This document shows positions 1 through 8,624 of a stretch of 64,000 bases of DNA, one piece after another. The notes under the pieces are model-generated. The model worked only from the letters and a program-made list of their open reading frames with translations. It ran no database searches and was not told the DNA's origin. Positions within the stretch are counted from its first letter, which is position 1. Each line of letters begins with the position of its first letter. The DNA is from Rudaea sp. 3F27F6 (lineage in GTDB: Bacteria > Pseudomonadota > Gammaproteobacteria > Xanthomonadales > Rhodanobacteraceae): positions 1,054,001 to 1,118,000 of the forward strand of contig NZ_SCNG01000002.1 in the NCBI RefSeq assembly GCF_005503555.1. Direction: 5' to 3'. Both the position numbers and the translations under genes were made by a program.

Positions 1-247
1 GCTGCGCCTGCTCACGCTCGTCCTTTTCCTGCTTCGCGCGCAACGCGTAGGCATGCGCAAGATTCGGCTCTTGCGACGCAGCGGCCGGTTTCTTCGGTTG
101 CGCCACCGCAGGCTGGGGCTTCGCCGGCACCTGCGGTTTCGGGTGTTTATGGTGCTTGTGCTGCTGCTCTTTCGCAGGCTTCGTCTCGGCCTTGAACTTT
201 GCGGCGAGACCGGATTTCAGCAGTTGGTCGCGTAGGGATTCGGACAT
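1..247 (-). CDS. DUF2058 (YaiL-like) protein, C-terminus cut by window
   Basis: Partial gene: the reverse strand from the ATG at 247 reads into the window edge without a stop, giving 82 residues. It opens with MSESLRDQLLKSGLAAKF, the typical start of DUF2058/YaiL nucleoid- or polynucleotide-associated proteins. A long Lys/His/Pro/Gln-rich low-complexity stretch follows at about residues 20-60, then a charged helix (AYALRAKQEKDERE), as in that family. The biochemical role of the family is poorly defined. No clear Shine-Dalgarno precedes the start, but the family match fixes it. Recognised by N-terminal similarity only, because the rest lies outside the window. Confidence 0.75.
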   Translation of the reverse strand, partial: MSESLRDQLLKSGLAAKFKAETKPAKEQQHKHHKHPKPQVPAKPQPAVAQPKKPAAASQEPNLAHAYALRAKQEKDEREQAQ

Positions 248-356
248 GGGAACGGATAACGCACTTTGCCTTCGTCTAGGCGGTGATTCTATTTGAAAGT
301 GCGGCCCGTGGATGACCGCTTCGTGACCTTCAGATTCGCGGTAGCCGCACTATGCG

Positions 357-590
357 CTAGTAATGCGGCGGCGGCGGTTCGTCGCGCGGGTCGTGGCTCA
401 GCGTCGCCGAGATTCCGCCGAGCTCGTCGCGCAGTTTTTGAAGCTCGCGCCGCAGGTCGACGAGGAGGCGGTCCTGCGCGGCCACGGTCGCATCGAGGCT
501 TTGCACCGTGCCGTCGAGGAACGACAGGCGCACCTCCAGCTCGGTCAACCGCTGCTCGATGGACGTCGTATTCGTGTCGGCCTCGCTCAT
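357..590 (-). CDS. slyX: SlyX family protein
   Basis: This 77-residue protein has the SlyX architecture. An N-terminal heptad-rich helix ([19 protein letters not shown], about residues 11-29) and a second helix ([16 protein letters not shown]) predict a short coiled coil, and the C-terminus is the family-typical acidic and proline-rich tail ending PPPPHY. SlyX is widespread in gammaproteobacteria and its function is unknown. The ATG at 590 overlaps the stop of the upstream ugd gene by 4 bp (ATGA), so the two are probably translationally coupled. Confidence is high for the family and none is claimed for a function. Confidence 0.85.
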   Translation of the reverse strand: MSEADTNTTSIEQRLTELEVRLSFLDGTVQSLDATVAAQDRLLVDLRRELQKLRDELGGISATLSHDPRDEPPPPHY

Positions 591-1951
591 TTCGGGCCTT
601 CGCTGTGCGCTTTGCGGGCTTCCACGCTGCGTCCACGGCCGATGCCGTAGTATGCGATGCCGGCCGCTTCCACCGTGGCCGGCTCATAGATATTGCGCCC
701 GTCGAAGATCGCCGGCGTCTTCAGACTTGCCTTGATACGCGCGAAATCGGGACTCCAGAACGCCTTCCATTCGGTGACGATCGCAAGCACGTCGGCGCCT
801 TCGAGCGCAGCGTCGGCCTCCTCGCACAGCACCAGGTCTTCACGCGCGCCGAACAGGCGCTGCGCTTCCTCGCGCGCCTCGGGGTCGTAAGCGCGCACCT
901 TCGCACCGGCGGTCCAGAGCTGTTCGAGCAGGCGTCGGCTCGACGCCTCGCGCATATCGTCGGTATTCGGTTTGAACGCGAGCCCCCAGACCGCGACGGT
1001 CTTGCCCTTCGGCTCGCCGCCAAAGTAGCGCACGATCAGTTCGTAGAGCTTTTCCTTCTGCGCGTCGTTCACCGCTTCGACCATGCCGAGCAGGCGCGCC
1101 TCGTAGCCGTGGCCGCGCGCCGTGTGTTCGAGCGCACGCACGTCTTTCGGGAAACACGAACCACCGTAGCCCGCGCCCGGATAGATAAACGAGTAGCCGA
1201 TGCGCGGATCCGAACCGATGCCGTGGCGCACCAGTTCGATGTCGGCACCGACGCGCTCGGCGATGTTCGCCATCTCATTCATGAAACTGATCTTGGTCGC
1301 GAGCATCGCGTTCGCCGCATACTTGGTCAGCTCGGCGGAACGCACGTCCATCAGCACGATGCGCTCGTGATTGCGGTTGAACGGGGCGTAGAGGGCTTTC
1401 ATCTGCTCGATCGCGCGCGCGCTGTTCGAGCCGATCACGATGCGGTCGGGGCGCATGCAGTCCTTGACCGCATCGCCTTCCTTGAGGAATTCGGGATTGG
1501 AGACGACGTCGAACGCGATCTCGGTTTTGCGCGCGCCGAGTTCGGCGGCGATGGCCTCGCGCACGCGGTCGGCCGTACCGACCGGCACGGTGGACTTGTT
1601 GACGATCACCGCGGGCCGGTCGAGATGCCGGCCGATCGTGCGCGCCACGGCGAGCACGTGCGAAAGATCCGCGCTGCCGTCCTCGTCGGGCGGCGTGCCG
1701 ACGGCGATGAAGATGATCGCGGCATGAGCGATCGCAGCTTGCGCATCGGTGGTGAAGCGCAGGCGCTTTTTCGCGCGGTTGGCGGCGACGATATCTTCGA
1801 GGCCCGGCTCGAAAATCGGAATCTCGCCAGCGTCGAGGCGCGCGACCTTGGCCGCATCGATATCGACGCAGACGACATCATTGCCGACGTCCGCCATGCA
1901 GGCACCGGTGACGAGGCCGACGTATCCTGTGCCGAAAATACTGATTTTCAT
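587..1951 (-). CDS. ugd: UDP-glucose 6-dehydrogenase
   Basis: This 454-residue cytoplasmic enzyme oxidises UDP-glucose to UDP-glucuronate with two NAD+, supplying polysaccharide and LPS precursors. The N-terminal Rossmann fold begins [19 protein letters not shown] (GxGxxG near residues 6-11). The catalytic cysteine lies in [13 protein letters not shown] (about Cys266), followed by the C-terminal UDP-binding domain with [17 protein letters not shown]. Length is normal for the family. The ATG at 1951 is preferred over an in-frame TTG one codon upstream. The gene is upstream of slyX with a 4-bp overlap. It is not next to other capsule genes here, though a glycan cluster lies about 23 kb away. 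Confidence 0.96.
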   Translation of the reverse strand: MKISIFGTGYVGLVTGACMADVGNDVVCVDIDAAKVARLDAGEIPIFEPGLEDIVAANRAKKRLRFTTDAQAAIAHAAIIFIAVGTPPDEDGSADLSHVLAVARTIGRHLDRPAVIVNKSTVPVGTADRVREAIAAELGARKTEIAFDVVSNPEFLKEGDAVKDCMRPDRIVIGSNSARAIEQMKALYAPFNRNHERIVLMDVRSAELTKYAANAMLATKISFMNEMANIAERVGADIELVRHGIGSDPRIGYSFIYPGAGYGGSCFPKDVRALEHTARGHGYEARLLGMVEAVNDAQKEKLYELIVRYFGGEPKGKTVAVWGLAFKPNTDDMREASSRRLLEQLWTAGAKVRAYDPEAREEAQRLFGAREDLVLCEEADAALEGADVLAIVTEWKAFWSPDFARIKASLKTPAIFDGRNIYEPATVEAAGIAYYGIGRGRSVEARKAHSEGPK

Positions 1952-2068
1952 CAATCCAACCCAAGCTCGCTTCCGTCGAAGCCGCTATTGTATTGAAAAG
2001 TGCGACGGTACATGGCCGCGTCGCGATCTTGGCAGGCATGGCATGGGCAACGGCAAAACACGCCCATG

Positions 2069-2098
2069 AAAAAGGCGCGGATCGCTCCGCGCCTTTTT
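2069..2098. terminator. bidirectional intrinsic terminator
   Basis: A near-perfect stem (AAAAAGGCGCGG / CCGCGCCTTTTT) with a 6-nt loop. It is A-rich on one flank and T-rich on the other, so it reads as a GC stem plus U-tract on both strands. It lies just after the stop of the FKBP gene on the minus strand. Confidence 0.85.
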
Positions 2099-2120
2099 CG
2101 AACTCAAGCGTAACTCGAAC

Positions 2121-2939
2121 TTACTGCTTGGCTTCGGCAGGCTTGTCCGCGGGCTGCGGCGTCTTCGCGTTGCCAGCCGGCGCCGGCGGCTCGATGCCGA
2201 GCAGGGTGACTTCGAAGATCAGCGTCGCGTTCGGACCGATCGGGCCCGGGCCGTTCTCGCCGTAAGCGAGCTTGGCCGGCACGTAGAACTTGTACTTCGA
2301 ACCGGTCGACATGAGCTGCACGCCCTCGGTCCAGCCCGGGATCACGCCGTTGAGCGGGAACGTCGCCGCACCGCCGTGATCGGCCGAAGCGTCGAACTTG
2401 GTGCCGTCGATCTTGGTACCGACGTATTCGACCTTGACCGTATCGGTCGCCTTCGGCTTCGGACCCGTGCCTTCCTTGACGACTTCGTACTGCAGACCCG
2501 AGGCCGTGGTCTTCACGCCGGCCTTGGCCTTGTTCTTCGCGAGGAACGCATCGCCGTCGGCCTGGTTCTTCTTCGCTTCTTCAGCGCGCTTGGCCATCGC
2601 CACGGCCTGGTGCTTCTGCATGAATTCCTGGTTGACCTGGTTCAGTTCTTCCGGAGTCAGCTTCGGCTTCACACCCTTCAAGCTGTCCTGCAGAGCCGCG
2701 ATCAGCGCAGCCTGATCGACTTCATCCTTGATCTGCGAGAGGTTCTCACCGACCTTGGTGCCGACGAGATAGCCGTACTTTTCCTTTTCGCTCTTGAACT
2801 TCGCGTCGATCGCCTTGTTGGCGACCGGAGCCGCACCGGCCGCAGGCGCAGCCGGAGCCTGCGCGAACGCAGCGCCAGCCACGGTCATCGCGCCGGCCAC
2901 GGCGGAAGCAATCAGGGTTTTGCGCAAAAACTGAGTCAT
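2121..2939 (-). CDS. exported FKBP-type peptidyl-prolyl isomerase
   Basis: This 272-residue protein resembles FkpA/Mip proteins, periplasmic or outer-membrane foldases that isomerise Xaa-Pro bonds. It starts with a signal peptide (MTQFLRKTLIASAVAGAMTVAGAAFA). An N-terminal dimerisation region with KYGYLVGTKVGENLSQI follows, then a helical linker, then the FKBP domain at about residues 140-245 with VKVEYVGTKIDGTKFDAS, FPLNGVIPGWTEGVQLM and AYGENGPGPIGPNATLIFEV. A Pro/Ala/Lys tail ends the protein. The ATG at 2939 is set by AGGAGC 5 nt upstream and by the signal peptide; the open frame runs further upstream without a supportable start. It is a single-gene unit ending at the terminator at 2069-2098. 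Confidence 0.93.
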   Translation of the reverse strand: MTQFLRKTLIASAVAGAMTVAGAAFAQAPAAPAAGAAPVANKAIDAKFKSEKEKYGYLVGTKVGENLSQIKDEVDQAALIAALQDSLKGVKPKLTPEELNQVNQEFMQKHQAVAMAKRAEEAKKNQADGDAFLAKNKAKAGVKTTASGLQYEVVKEGTGPKPKATDTVKVEYVGTKIDGTKFDASADHGGAATFPLNGVIPGWTEGVQLMSTGSKYKFYVPAKLAYGENGPGPIGPNATLIFEVTLLGIEPPAPAGNAKTPQPADKPAEAKQ

Positions 2940-3165
2940 GTGTGCTCCTGAGTAATTCGAAAACTTTCTCGGTAAACGATCCGTGAGGACCGAAGAATGC
3001 CGTCCGCTCGGGGCGTAGGCGCAAAAAGGCGGTGTATTGTGCGGCTCCCACCCCGCGAAGGCAAATAACCGGTCAGTTCGACTCGATCGAGGCGACGGGG
3101 TTCCTTTTGATCTCGCCGACCGTTCAGTTTCGGACGAAACACGCCGCTTCGGGTAAAATCCGCGC

Positions 3166-5049
3166 ATGCTTCGTTTCGATGATCTCGCGCTGCGGCGCGG
3201 ACCCCTCCTTTTGTTCCAATCCATGACCCTGCAACTGCACGCCGGCTGGCGCTGCGGCATCAACGGGCGCAATGGCGCGGGCAAATCCAGCCTGCTCGCC
3301 CTCGTCGCGGGCGACTTGCAACCCGACTCCGGACATTTCGAGCGGCCGAAGAACTGGACCCTCGCCTGGGTCAAGCAGGAAGTCGAGGCGCTCGACATCA
3401 GCGCACTGGATTACGTGCTCGACGGCGACACCGAATTCCGCCAGATCGAACGTGACCTCGTCGCTGCCGAAGCGGCTCACGACGGTCTGCGTCAGGCGGC
3501 GCTGTACGAGCGCCTGCTTGCGATCGACGGCTACGCCGCGCACGCGCGCGCCGGCGCCCTGCTTCACGGTCTCGGCTTCGCCGCGGGCGACGAGGCGCGC
3601 AACGTGCGCGACTTCTCCGGCGGCTGGCGCATGCGCCTGAATCTCGCCCAGGCGCTGATGTGCCGCTCCGACCTGCTCTTGCTCGACGAGCCGACCAACC
3701 ACCTCGATCTCGATGCGGTGATCTGGCTCGAAGGCTGGCTGAAGAAATATCCGGGCACCCTGCTCGTGATCTCGCACGACCGCGAATTCCTCGATGCGGT
3801 CGCCACCCACATGCTCAGCATCGCCGAGCAGCGCGTGGAACTGTTCAGCGGCAACCTGACCGGCTACGAGCGCAAGCGCAGTGAACGCCTCGCCCAGCAA
3901 CAGTCGATGCAGGAGAAGCAGCGCCGTGAGCGCGCGCATCTGCAGAGTTTCGTCGACCGCTTCCGTGCGAAAGCGTCGAAAGCGCGCCAGGCGCAAAGCC
4001 GCATCAAGGCGCTGGAGCGCATGGTCGACATCGCGCCCGTGCGTGCGGCGTCGACGATCCGTTTCGAGTTCCGCAAACCCGCAGCGCTACCCGATCCGCT
4101 GCTGCGCCTCGACGAAGCGGCTGCGGGCTACGGCGAGCGCCGCATACTCGACCATATCAAGCTCAGTCTGGTGCCGGGCGACCGCATCGCCTTGCTCGGC
4201 GCGAACGGCGCCGGCAAATCGACTTTGATCAAGGTGCTGGCCGGCCAGATCGCACCGCTCGCGGGCGAATTGATTGCCGCGCGCGACCTCAAGATCGGTT
4301 ATTTCGCCCAGCATCAGCTCGAACAGCTCGACGCCAGAGCCACGGCGGTCGAGCACCTGCTCGAACTCGATCCTGCGCTCGGCGAACGCGGCGCGCGCGA
4401 TTTCCTCGGCGGCTTCGGCTTCCAGGGCGACCGCGCGCTCGAACCGGTGGCTCCGTTTTCGGGCGGTGAAAAAGCACGGCTGTGCTTGGCTCTAACCGTA
4501 TACCAAAAACCCAACCTGCTTCTGCTCGACGAGCCGACCAACCATCTCGACCTCGACATGCGCGAGGCGCTGACGGAAGCGCTCAACGACTATGAAGGCG
4601 CCTTGGTCCTCGTTTCGCATGACCGCGCGCTGATTCGCACCTGCTGCACGACTTTGCTGCATGTCGGCGGTGGTCGCGTCGCCGACTACGATGGCGATCT
4701 CGACGATTACGCCCGCATCGTCCAGCGCGCGAATGCCGAGGATACGAACACGACCGCAGCGCCGGCGAGCAAGCGTAAGGAAGACCGCCGCGGGCGCGCG
4801 GATACGCGTGCGAAAGTTGCGCCTTTGCGCAAAAAACTCGCCGACATCGAACAGCGCATGGCTGCACTCGACAAAGACAAGCGGGCCCTCGATGCCAAAT
4901 TGGCCAATGCCGAGTTCTACAGCGGCGCCGCAACGGCGCAAATGCTCGAACTGACCCAGAAATCGAACGCCATCGCTGCCGAAATCGGCTCTCTCGAAGA
5001 GACCTGGCTGGCCGTACAGCAGGAACTCGAGCAGGCAGAAGCCGCCTGA
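3166..5049 (+). CDS. yheS: ABC-F family ATPase, YheS type
   Basis: This 627-residue soluble protein has two tandem ABC ATPase domains and no membrane segment, the ABC-F layout of ribosome-associated translation factors. First domain: Walker A GRNGAGKSS (about 34-42), signature SGGW (151-154), Walker B LLLLDEPTNHLDLD (about 170-183). Second domain: Walker A GANGAGKST (about 345-353), signature FSGGEKARL, and a second LLLLDEPTNHLDLD. The linker is basic and helical, and a coiled-coil C-terminal extension (about 530-625) is present. The opening and the WTLAWVKQEVEAL motif match YheS rather than Uup or EttA. It is divergent from the FKBP gene. The precise role of YheS is not settled. Confidence 0.92.
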   Translation: MLRFDDLALRRGPLLLFQSMTLQLHAGWRCGINGRNGAGKSSLLALVAGDLQPDSGHFERPKNWTLAWVKQEVEALDISALDYVLDGDTEFRQIERDLVAAEAAHDGLRQAALYERLLAIDGYAAHARAGALLHGLGFAAGDEARNVRDFSGGWRMRLNLAQALMCRSDLLLLDEPTNHLDLDAVIWLEGWLKKYPGTLLVISHDREFLDAVATHMLSIAEQRVELFSGNLTGYERKRSERLAQQQSMQEKQRRERAHLQSFVDRFRAKASKARQAQSRIKALERMVDIAPVRAASTIRFEFRKPAALPDPLLRLDEAAAGYGERRILDHIKLSLVPGDRIALLGANGAGKSTLIKVLAGQIAPLAGELIAARDLKIGYFAQHQLEQLDARATAVEHLLELDPALGERGARDFLGGFGFQGDRALEPVAPFSGGEKARLCLALTVYQKPNLLLLDEPTNHLDLDMREALTEALNDYEGALVLVSHDRALIRTCCTTLLHVGGGRVADYDGDLDDYARIVQRANAEDTNTTAAPASKRKEDRRGRADTRAKVAPLRKKLADIEQRMAALDKDKRALDAKLANAEFYSGAATAQMLELTQKSNAIAAEIGSLEETWLAVQQELEQAEAA

Positions 5050-5169
5050 TAGCCTGCCGGGGCGCCGCTCACCGCGCCATCATTTCTAAAAATCTTCAGA
5101 AAAATCAACGCCAGGCGTGCTAACGCGCGCCTCGACGGGCGCGTGTTCGTCGGTTTTCTCAAAAACAAG

Positions 5170-5209
5170 TTGACATCTCGTGATTTAGTGTTATAGTTAC
5201 ATACAACAC
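5170..5209 (+). promoter_or_regulatory. sigma70 promoter with overlapping palindromic operator
   Basis: TTGACA at 5170-5175 and TATAGT at 5192-5197 are separated by 16 bp, giving a near-consensus promoter. An imperfect 22-bp palindrome (5188-5209, outer halves GTGTT and AACAC with symmetric TA steps inside) covers the -10 element. It lies about 40 bp before the first gene of an operon whose second gene encodes a GntR/YtrA repressor, so autoregulation is the simplest reading. The promoter and palindrome are seen directly; that the repressor binds there is inference. Confidence 0.75.
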
Positions 5210-5247
5210 CACCTCATTAGCTCACAGCTTCACCAACGGAGATGATC

Positions 5248-5736
5248 ATGAACACGTCCACCCCAGTAATTCGGCTCGGCTTGCTCGCGCTGACGGGCGC
5301 GATCATTCTCGGCACCGCGACCCTGTATTCGAACCCCAGCACGGCCCTTTCTTCTGCCGCCGCGTCGACGCTGCCGACCACCACGCTCGAAACCATCACG
5401 GTTCGCCCGAGCGCCGAAGACGACCTCGTCGCCGACGTTGTCGCTGCCGCGCTCCCCGTTCTGCCGACCGTCGCGGTCGGTGCGAGCGAGGAAGAAGTTC
5501 TCGCCGCACGCCTCGACCCGACCGACCGCATTCAGATCATGTCGGCCATCACCGTGCAGCCGAGTGCGGAAGAAGTCGCAGCGGCGTTGTCCAGCACGGC
5601 CGTCGTGCAGGTCGGCGGTGGTGACGACAACGGTTTCGGCGAAACCTTCGTCCGCGCCGTGGCCGAACCGCACCGCCTGCGCCTCGACATGCCCTACTAT
5701 TCGTTCGGCAAGATTCTGACCCACAGCAGCAAGTGA
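5248..5736 (+). CDS. small exported or membrane-anchored protein of unknown function
   Basis: This 162-residue protein is not assignable to a family I know. One hydrophobic segment near the N-terminus (LGLLALTGAIILGTATLY, about residues 9-26) predicts a signal anchor or signal peptide. The rest is acidic and Ala/Val/Thr-rich. A short motif occurs twice, ITVRPSAEDD and ITVQPSAEEV, about 60 residues apart, suggesting an internal duplication. The ATG at 5248 has ACGGAG 6 nt upstream; an ATG at 5242 is also in frame but too close to that site. It is the first gene after the operator-bearing promoter and is followed 17 bp later by the GntR regulator, so it probably belongs to the ABC transporter unit. 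Confidence 0.75.
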   Translation: MNTSTPVIRLGLLALTGAIILGTATLYSNPSTALSSAAASTLPTTTLETITVRPSAEDDLVADVVAAALPVLPTVAVGASEEEVLAARLDPTDRIQIMSAITVQPSAEEVAAALSSTAVVQVGGGDDNGFGETFVRAVAEPHRLRLDMPYYSFGKILTHSSK

Positions 5737-5753
5737 GAAATTAAGCCATCGCC

Positions 5754-6131
5754 ATGAGCGTTACCTGGAACGACAATGCCCCGATCTATCGCCAGTTGCG
5801 CGATAGAGTCGTGGCGATGATCCTCGACGGCGTGCTCAAGCACGGTGATGCACTACCGTCGGTACGCCAGGTTGCTGCGGACTTCCAGCTCAACCCGATC
5901 ACTGTGTCGAAGGCGTATCAGGAACTGGTCGACGATCACCTCGTCGAGAAGCGCCGCGGCCTCGGCATGTACGTCGCCGAAGGTGCGCGCGAAGCCCTGC
6001 TGCGCAGCGAGCGCGAGCGTTTTCTGCGCGAAGAATGGCCCACGCTGCGCGACCGCCTAACCCGTCTCGGCATCGATCTCACCACCCTCGTCGACACCGC
6101 GAAAAATACGAATGGATCCTCGCATGAATGA
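5754..6131 (+). CDS. GntR family repressor, YtrA subfamily
   Basis: This 125-residue regulator has the GntR winged helix at residues 8-75 (APIYRQLRDRVVAMILDG, ALPSVRQVAADFQLNPITV, VEKRRGLGMYV). Only a short helical tail of about 45 residues follows instead of a large effector domain, which defines the YtrA subfamily. YtrA-type proteins usually repress the ABC transporter operon that contains them. Here the gene is second in an operon and overlaps the start of the ABC ATPase gene. The palindrome over the upstream -10 (5188-5209) is a strong operator candidate. The effector is unknown; in related systems it is often cell-envelope or antibiotic stress. Confidence 0.9.
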   Translation: MSVTWNDNAPIYRQLRDRVVAMILDGVLKHGDALPSVRQVAADFQLNPITVSKAYQELVDDHLVEKRRGLGMYVAEGAREALLRSERERFLREEWPTLRDRLTRLGIDLTTLVDTAKNTNGSSHE

Positions 6132-7014
6132 TGCGGCCGCCAATACGACAAGTCCCGCCGCGAACATCGTCCGCGCACGCGGGCTGGCCAAGCGTTACGG
6201 CACCACGGTCGCGCTGGACAACGTCGATTTTGACATCGCCGCAGGCCGCATCGTCGGCCTTATCGGCCCGAACGGCGCCGGCAAGACCACGGCGCTCAAG
6301 GCAATCCTCGGGCTTGCCGAATATGAAGGCCAATTGTCCGTGCTCGGTCTCGACCCGCGCACGCAGCGCACGCAGTTGATGCAGCAAGTCTGCTTCATCG
6401 CCGACGTCGCGGTATTGCCGCGGTGGCTGCGTGTGAGCGAGGCGATCGATTTCGTTGCCGGCATCCACCCGCGTTTTTCGCGCGAAAAATGCCTCGCCTT
6501 CCTCGCCCGCACCAAACTGCAGCCGAGGCAACGTGTGCGCGAGCTGTCCAAGGGCATGATCGTGCAACTGCACCTCGCTCTCGTGATGGCGATCGACGCC
6601 AAGCTGCTCGTGCTCGACGAGCCGACGCTCGGGCTCGATATTCTTTATCGCAAAGAGTTCTACCAGAGCTTGCTCAACGACTATTTCGACGAAGAGAAAA
6701 CGATCCTCGTCACCACCCATCAAGTCGAAGAGATCGAACACATTCTCACCGACCTGATCTTCATCCAGAACGGCAGGCTCGTGATCAACGCGAGCATGGA
6801 GGAAATCGGCGAACGCTACTGCGAAGTGATGGTCGGCCCCGACAAGATCGAAGCCGCGCGTGCACTCAGGCCCCTCAACGAACGCGGCATCTTCGGCAAG
6901 ACCGTGTTCCTGTTCGACGGCATCGACCAGAAACGTCTCGCCGAGCTGGGTGAGCTGCACAAGCCGAGCGTCGCCGATCTGTTCGTGGCGACGATGAAGG
7001 GGACCTACGCATGA
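6112..7014 (+). CDS. ABC transporter ATP-binding protein
   Basis: This protein of about 300 residues has a single ABC domain. Walker A is IGPNGAGKTT (about 51-60), Walker B is KLLVLDEPTLGLD, and the switch region is TTHQVEEIEHI. The signature loop reads LSKGM rather than LSGGQ, a deviation also seen in other YtrA-linked ATPases, so it need not mean inactivity. The C-terminal region after the ABC fold (VMVGPDKIEAARAL...) is typical of ABC-2 exporters. The start is ambiguous: ATG 6112 has no good ribosome site, while ATG 6124 has a weak GGA 7 nt upstream and overlaps the GntR gene by only 8 bp. The stop overlaps the permease start by 4 bp, indicating coupled synthesis. Confidence 0.93.
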   Translation: MDPRMNDAAANTTSPAANIVRARGLAKRYGTTVALDNVDFDIAAGRIVGLIGPNGAGKTTALKAILGLAEYEGQLSVLGLDPRTQRTQLMQQVCFIADVAVLPRWLRVSEAIDFVAGIHPRFSREKCLAFLARTKLQPRQRVRELSKGMIVQLHLALVMAIDAKLLVLDEPTLGLDILYRKEFYQSLLNDYFDEEKTILVTTHQVEEIEHILTDLIFIQNGRLVINASMEEIGERYCEVMVGPDKIEAARALRPLNERGIFGKTVFLFDGIDQKRLAELGELHKPSVADLFVATMKGTYA

Positions 7015-8045
7015 ATACACAAATCGGCACCGCCAGATCGAATCCCACGCAGACCTTCGCCTGGCTGCTCAAGCGCGAATATTGGGAGCATCGCGGCGGC
7101 TTTTTCTGGGGACCGATGATCGCCGGCGGCGTGATGATCGTGATCGCCATGCTGACCCTCATCATCGCCGAGGCGACGGCGGCGCGTCACGGCATCAGCA
7201 TCAACGGCATGAATCTCGACGCCATCTCGCGCAACATGACGGCCGACCAGGTCAGGATCTTCAACAGCGGCGTGACCGCCGCGTTGATGGGCATCTCCGT
7301 CCCGGTCATGGTTACGCTGTTCTTCGTCGTATTCTTCTATCTGCTCGGCGCGCTCTACGACGACCGCCGCGACCGCAGCGTGCTGTTCTGGAAATCGCTG
7401 CCGATTTCCGACCTCGACACGGTGCTGTCCAAGGTCGCCACCGCCGTCGTCGTCGCGCCGTTGTTCGCGATCGCGGCGACGATCGTGCTGCATATCGTCT
7501 TTCTCTGCCTGATCAGCGTTTACGCCGCGTTCCACGGCGTCAATCCGCTGCCCTTGCTGTGGAACCCCGTGCCCCTGGTATCGATGTGGATCAAGCTCGT
7601 CTGCATGATCCCGCTCAACGCGCTCTGGGCACTGCCGACGGTCGGCTGGCTCCTGCTCTGTTCGAGCTTCGCGCGCTCCAAGCCTTTCCTCTGGGCGGTT
7701 GCCCTGCCGGTCGGTTTCGGCCTGATGGTCGGCTTCACCCAACTGCTGCGGCAGCTGTCGATTCCCGATTCGTGGTACTGGAAGAATATCGTCGCGCGCA
7801 TTCTGTTTGGCGTGTTTCCTGGAGGCTGGTTCAACATCGGCAACGGCAAGTTGTGGACGGCAGGCAGCGGAGATGATTTCAATTTTTCTCTGAGCCGGCT
7901 CGATCTGGTCAATTCCCTGCTCAACTGGAACCAGATCCTGAATGCACTCGGTTCGCTCGATCTCTGGCTCGGCGCCATCGCCGGCGTCGGGCTGATCGCC
8001 GCGGCGGTCTACTTCCGTCGCCGGCGCACCGAGGCTTACTCCTGA
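7011..8045 (+). CDS. ABC-2 type transporter permease
   Basis: This 344-residue integral membrane protein has about six hydrophobic spans: one near residues 38-62 (MIAGGVMIVIAMLTLIIAEA), one near 98-120 (VPVMVTLFFVVFFYLLGAL), one near 145-175, one near 200-222, one near 232-252 and a C-terminal one ending before RRRRTEAYS. A large soluble loop sits between the first two spans, as in ABC-2 permeases. It overlaps the ATPase gene by 4 bp (ATGA) and should pair with it as an exporter. The substrate cannot be read from the sequence. Confidence 0.88.
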   Translation: MNTQIGTARSNPTQTFAWLLKREYWEHRGGFFWGPMIAGGVMIVIAMLTLIIAEATAARHGISINGMNLDAISRNMTADQVRIFNSGVTAALMGISVPVMVTLFFVVFFYLLGALYDDRRDRSVLFWKSLPISDLDTVLSKVATAVVVAPLFAIAATIVLHIVFLCLISVYAAFHGVNPLPLLWNPVPLVSMWIKLVCMIPLNALWALPTVGWLLLCSSFARSKPFLWAVALPVGFGLMVGFTQLLRQLSIPDSWYWKNIVARILFGVFPGGWFNIGNGKLWTAGSGDDFNFSLSRLDLVNSLLNWNQILNALGSLDLWLGAIAGVGLIAAAVYFRRRRTEAYS

Positions 8046-8079
8046 GAACGCATCCGACCGCAATCGCCAAGGCCCGTCC

Positions 8080-8601
8080 ATGAAAAAGCGAAACTTGTTC
8101 CTTCTGCCCGCCATCGCATTGGCAACGCCGTGTTTTGCCCACAGTGAGACCCACTTGTCGACGAACTACTTCGACATCGACAACGGCAACGTGCATGTCC
8201 ACGCCGAGGCCGCGCCCGATGCGATCGTGACGCCCGATGGAAGCCTCAGCATCGCCGGCAAAGCAATCACCGTGACCGACGCACAGCAGAAGCTGCTCAG
8301 GCAATACCACAAGGGCGTGGTTGCGCTCCGCGATCATGCCTACGAGACCGGGATGGCCGGGGCCGACATCGCCGGCGACGCCATCGCCCTTGCCGTTTCT
8401 GCGATCGCCGGCGCCGATACGGACAAGGCCGACAAGAGGATCAATGCCAAGGCGGACAAGATCGAAGCCTCGGCAACGCGGCTCTGCGCCGACTTCGCCG
8501 GGATCCGCGCGACGCAGGATTCGATCACGCAGCAGTTGCCGGCCTTCCAGCCCTACGCAAGAATCGACGCCGACGCCGTGGCCAAGTGCCACAGCAAATA
8601 A
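8080..8601 (+). CDS. exported DUF2884-like (YggN-like) protein
   Basis: This 173-residue protein starts with a signal peptide (MKKRNLFLLPAIALATPCFA). The mature part reads YFDIDNGNVHVHAEAAPDA, then DGSLSIAGKAITVTDAQQKLL, then QYHKGVVALRDHAYETGMAGADIA, a pattern I associate with the DUF2884/YggN periplasmic family, with an Ala-rich helical second half. The function of that family is unknown. It begins 34 bp after the permease gene and 23 bp before a serine hydrolase gene on the same strand, so it is probably the fifth gene of the GntR-ABC operon. The family call is moderate. Confidence 0.7.
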   Translation: MKKRNLFLLPAIALATPCFAHSETHLSTNYFDIDNGNVHVHAEAAPDAIVTPDGSLSIAGKAITVTDAQQKLLRQYHKGVVALRDHAYETGMAGADIAGDAIALAVSAIAGADTDKADKRINAKADKIEASATRLCADFAGIRATQDSITQQLPAFQPYARIDADAVAKCHSK

Positions 8602-8624
8602 GCTTGGACCAATAGGGGAAATTC

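Noticed and set aside
293-1996. 567-codon plus-strand frame opposite slyX-ugd
   Set aside because: It is the complement of two clear genes in high-GC DNA; its Arg/His/Val-rich translation matches no family.
2940-3398. Upstream extension of the FKBP frame to 3398
   Set aside because: The signal peptide and AGGAGC site fix the start at 2939; the extension overlaps the divergent ABC-F gene.
6100-7014. Inactive ABC ATPase because the signature loop is LSKGM
   Set aside because: Walker A, Walker B and the switch His are intact and such signature variants occur in functional YtrA-linked transporters.
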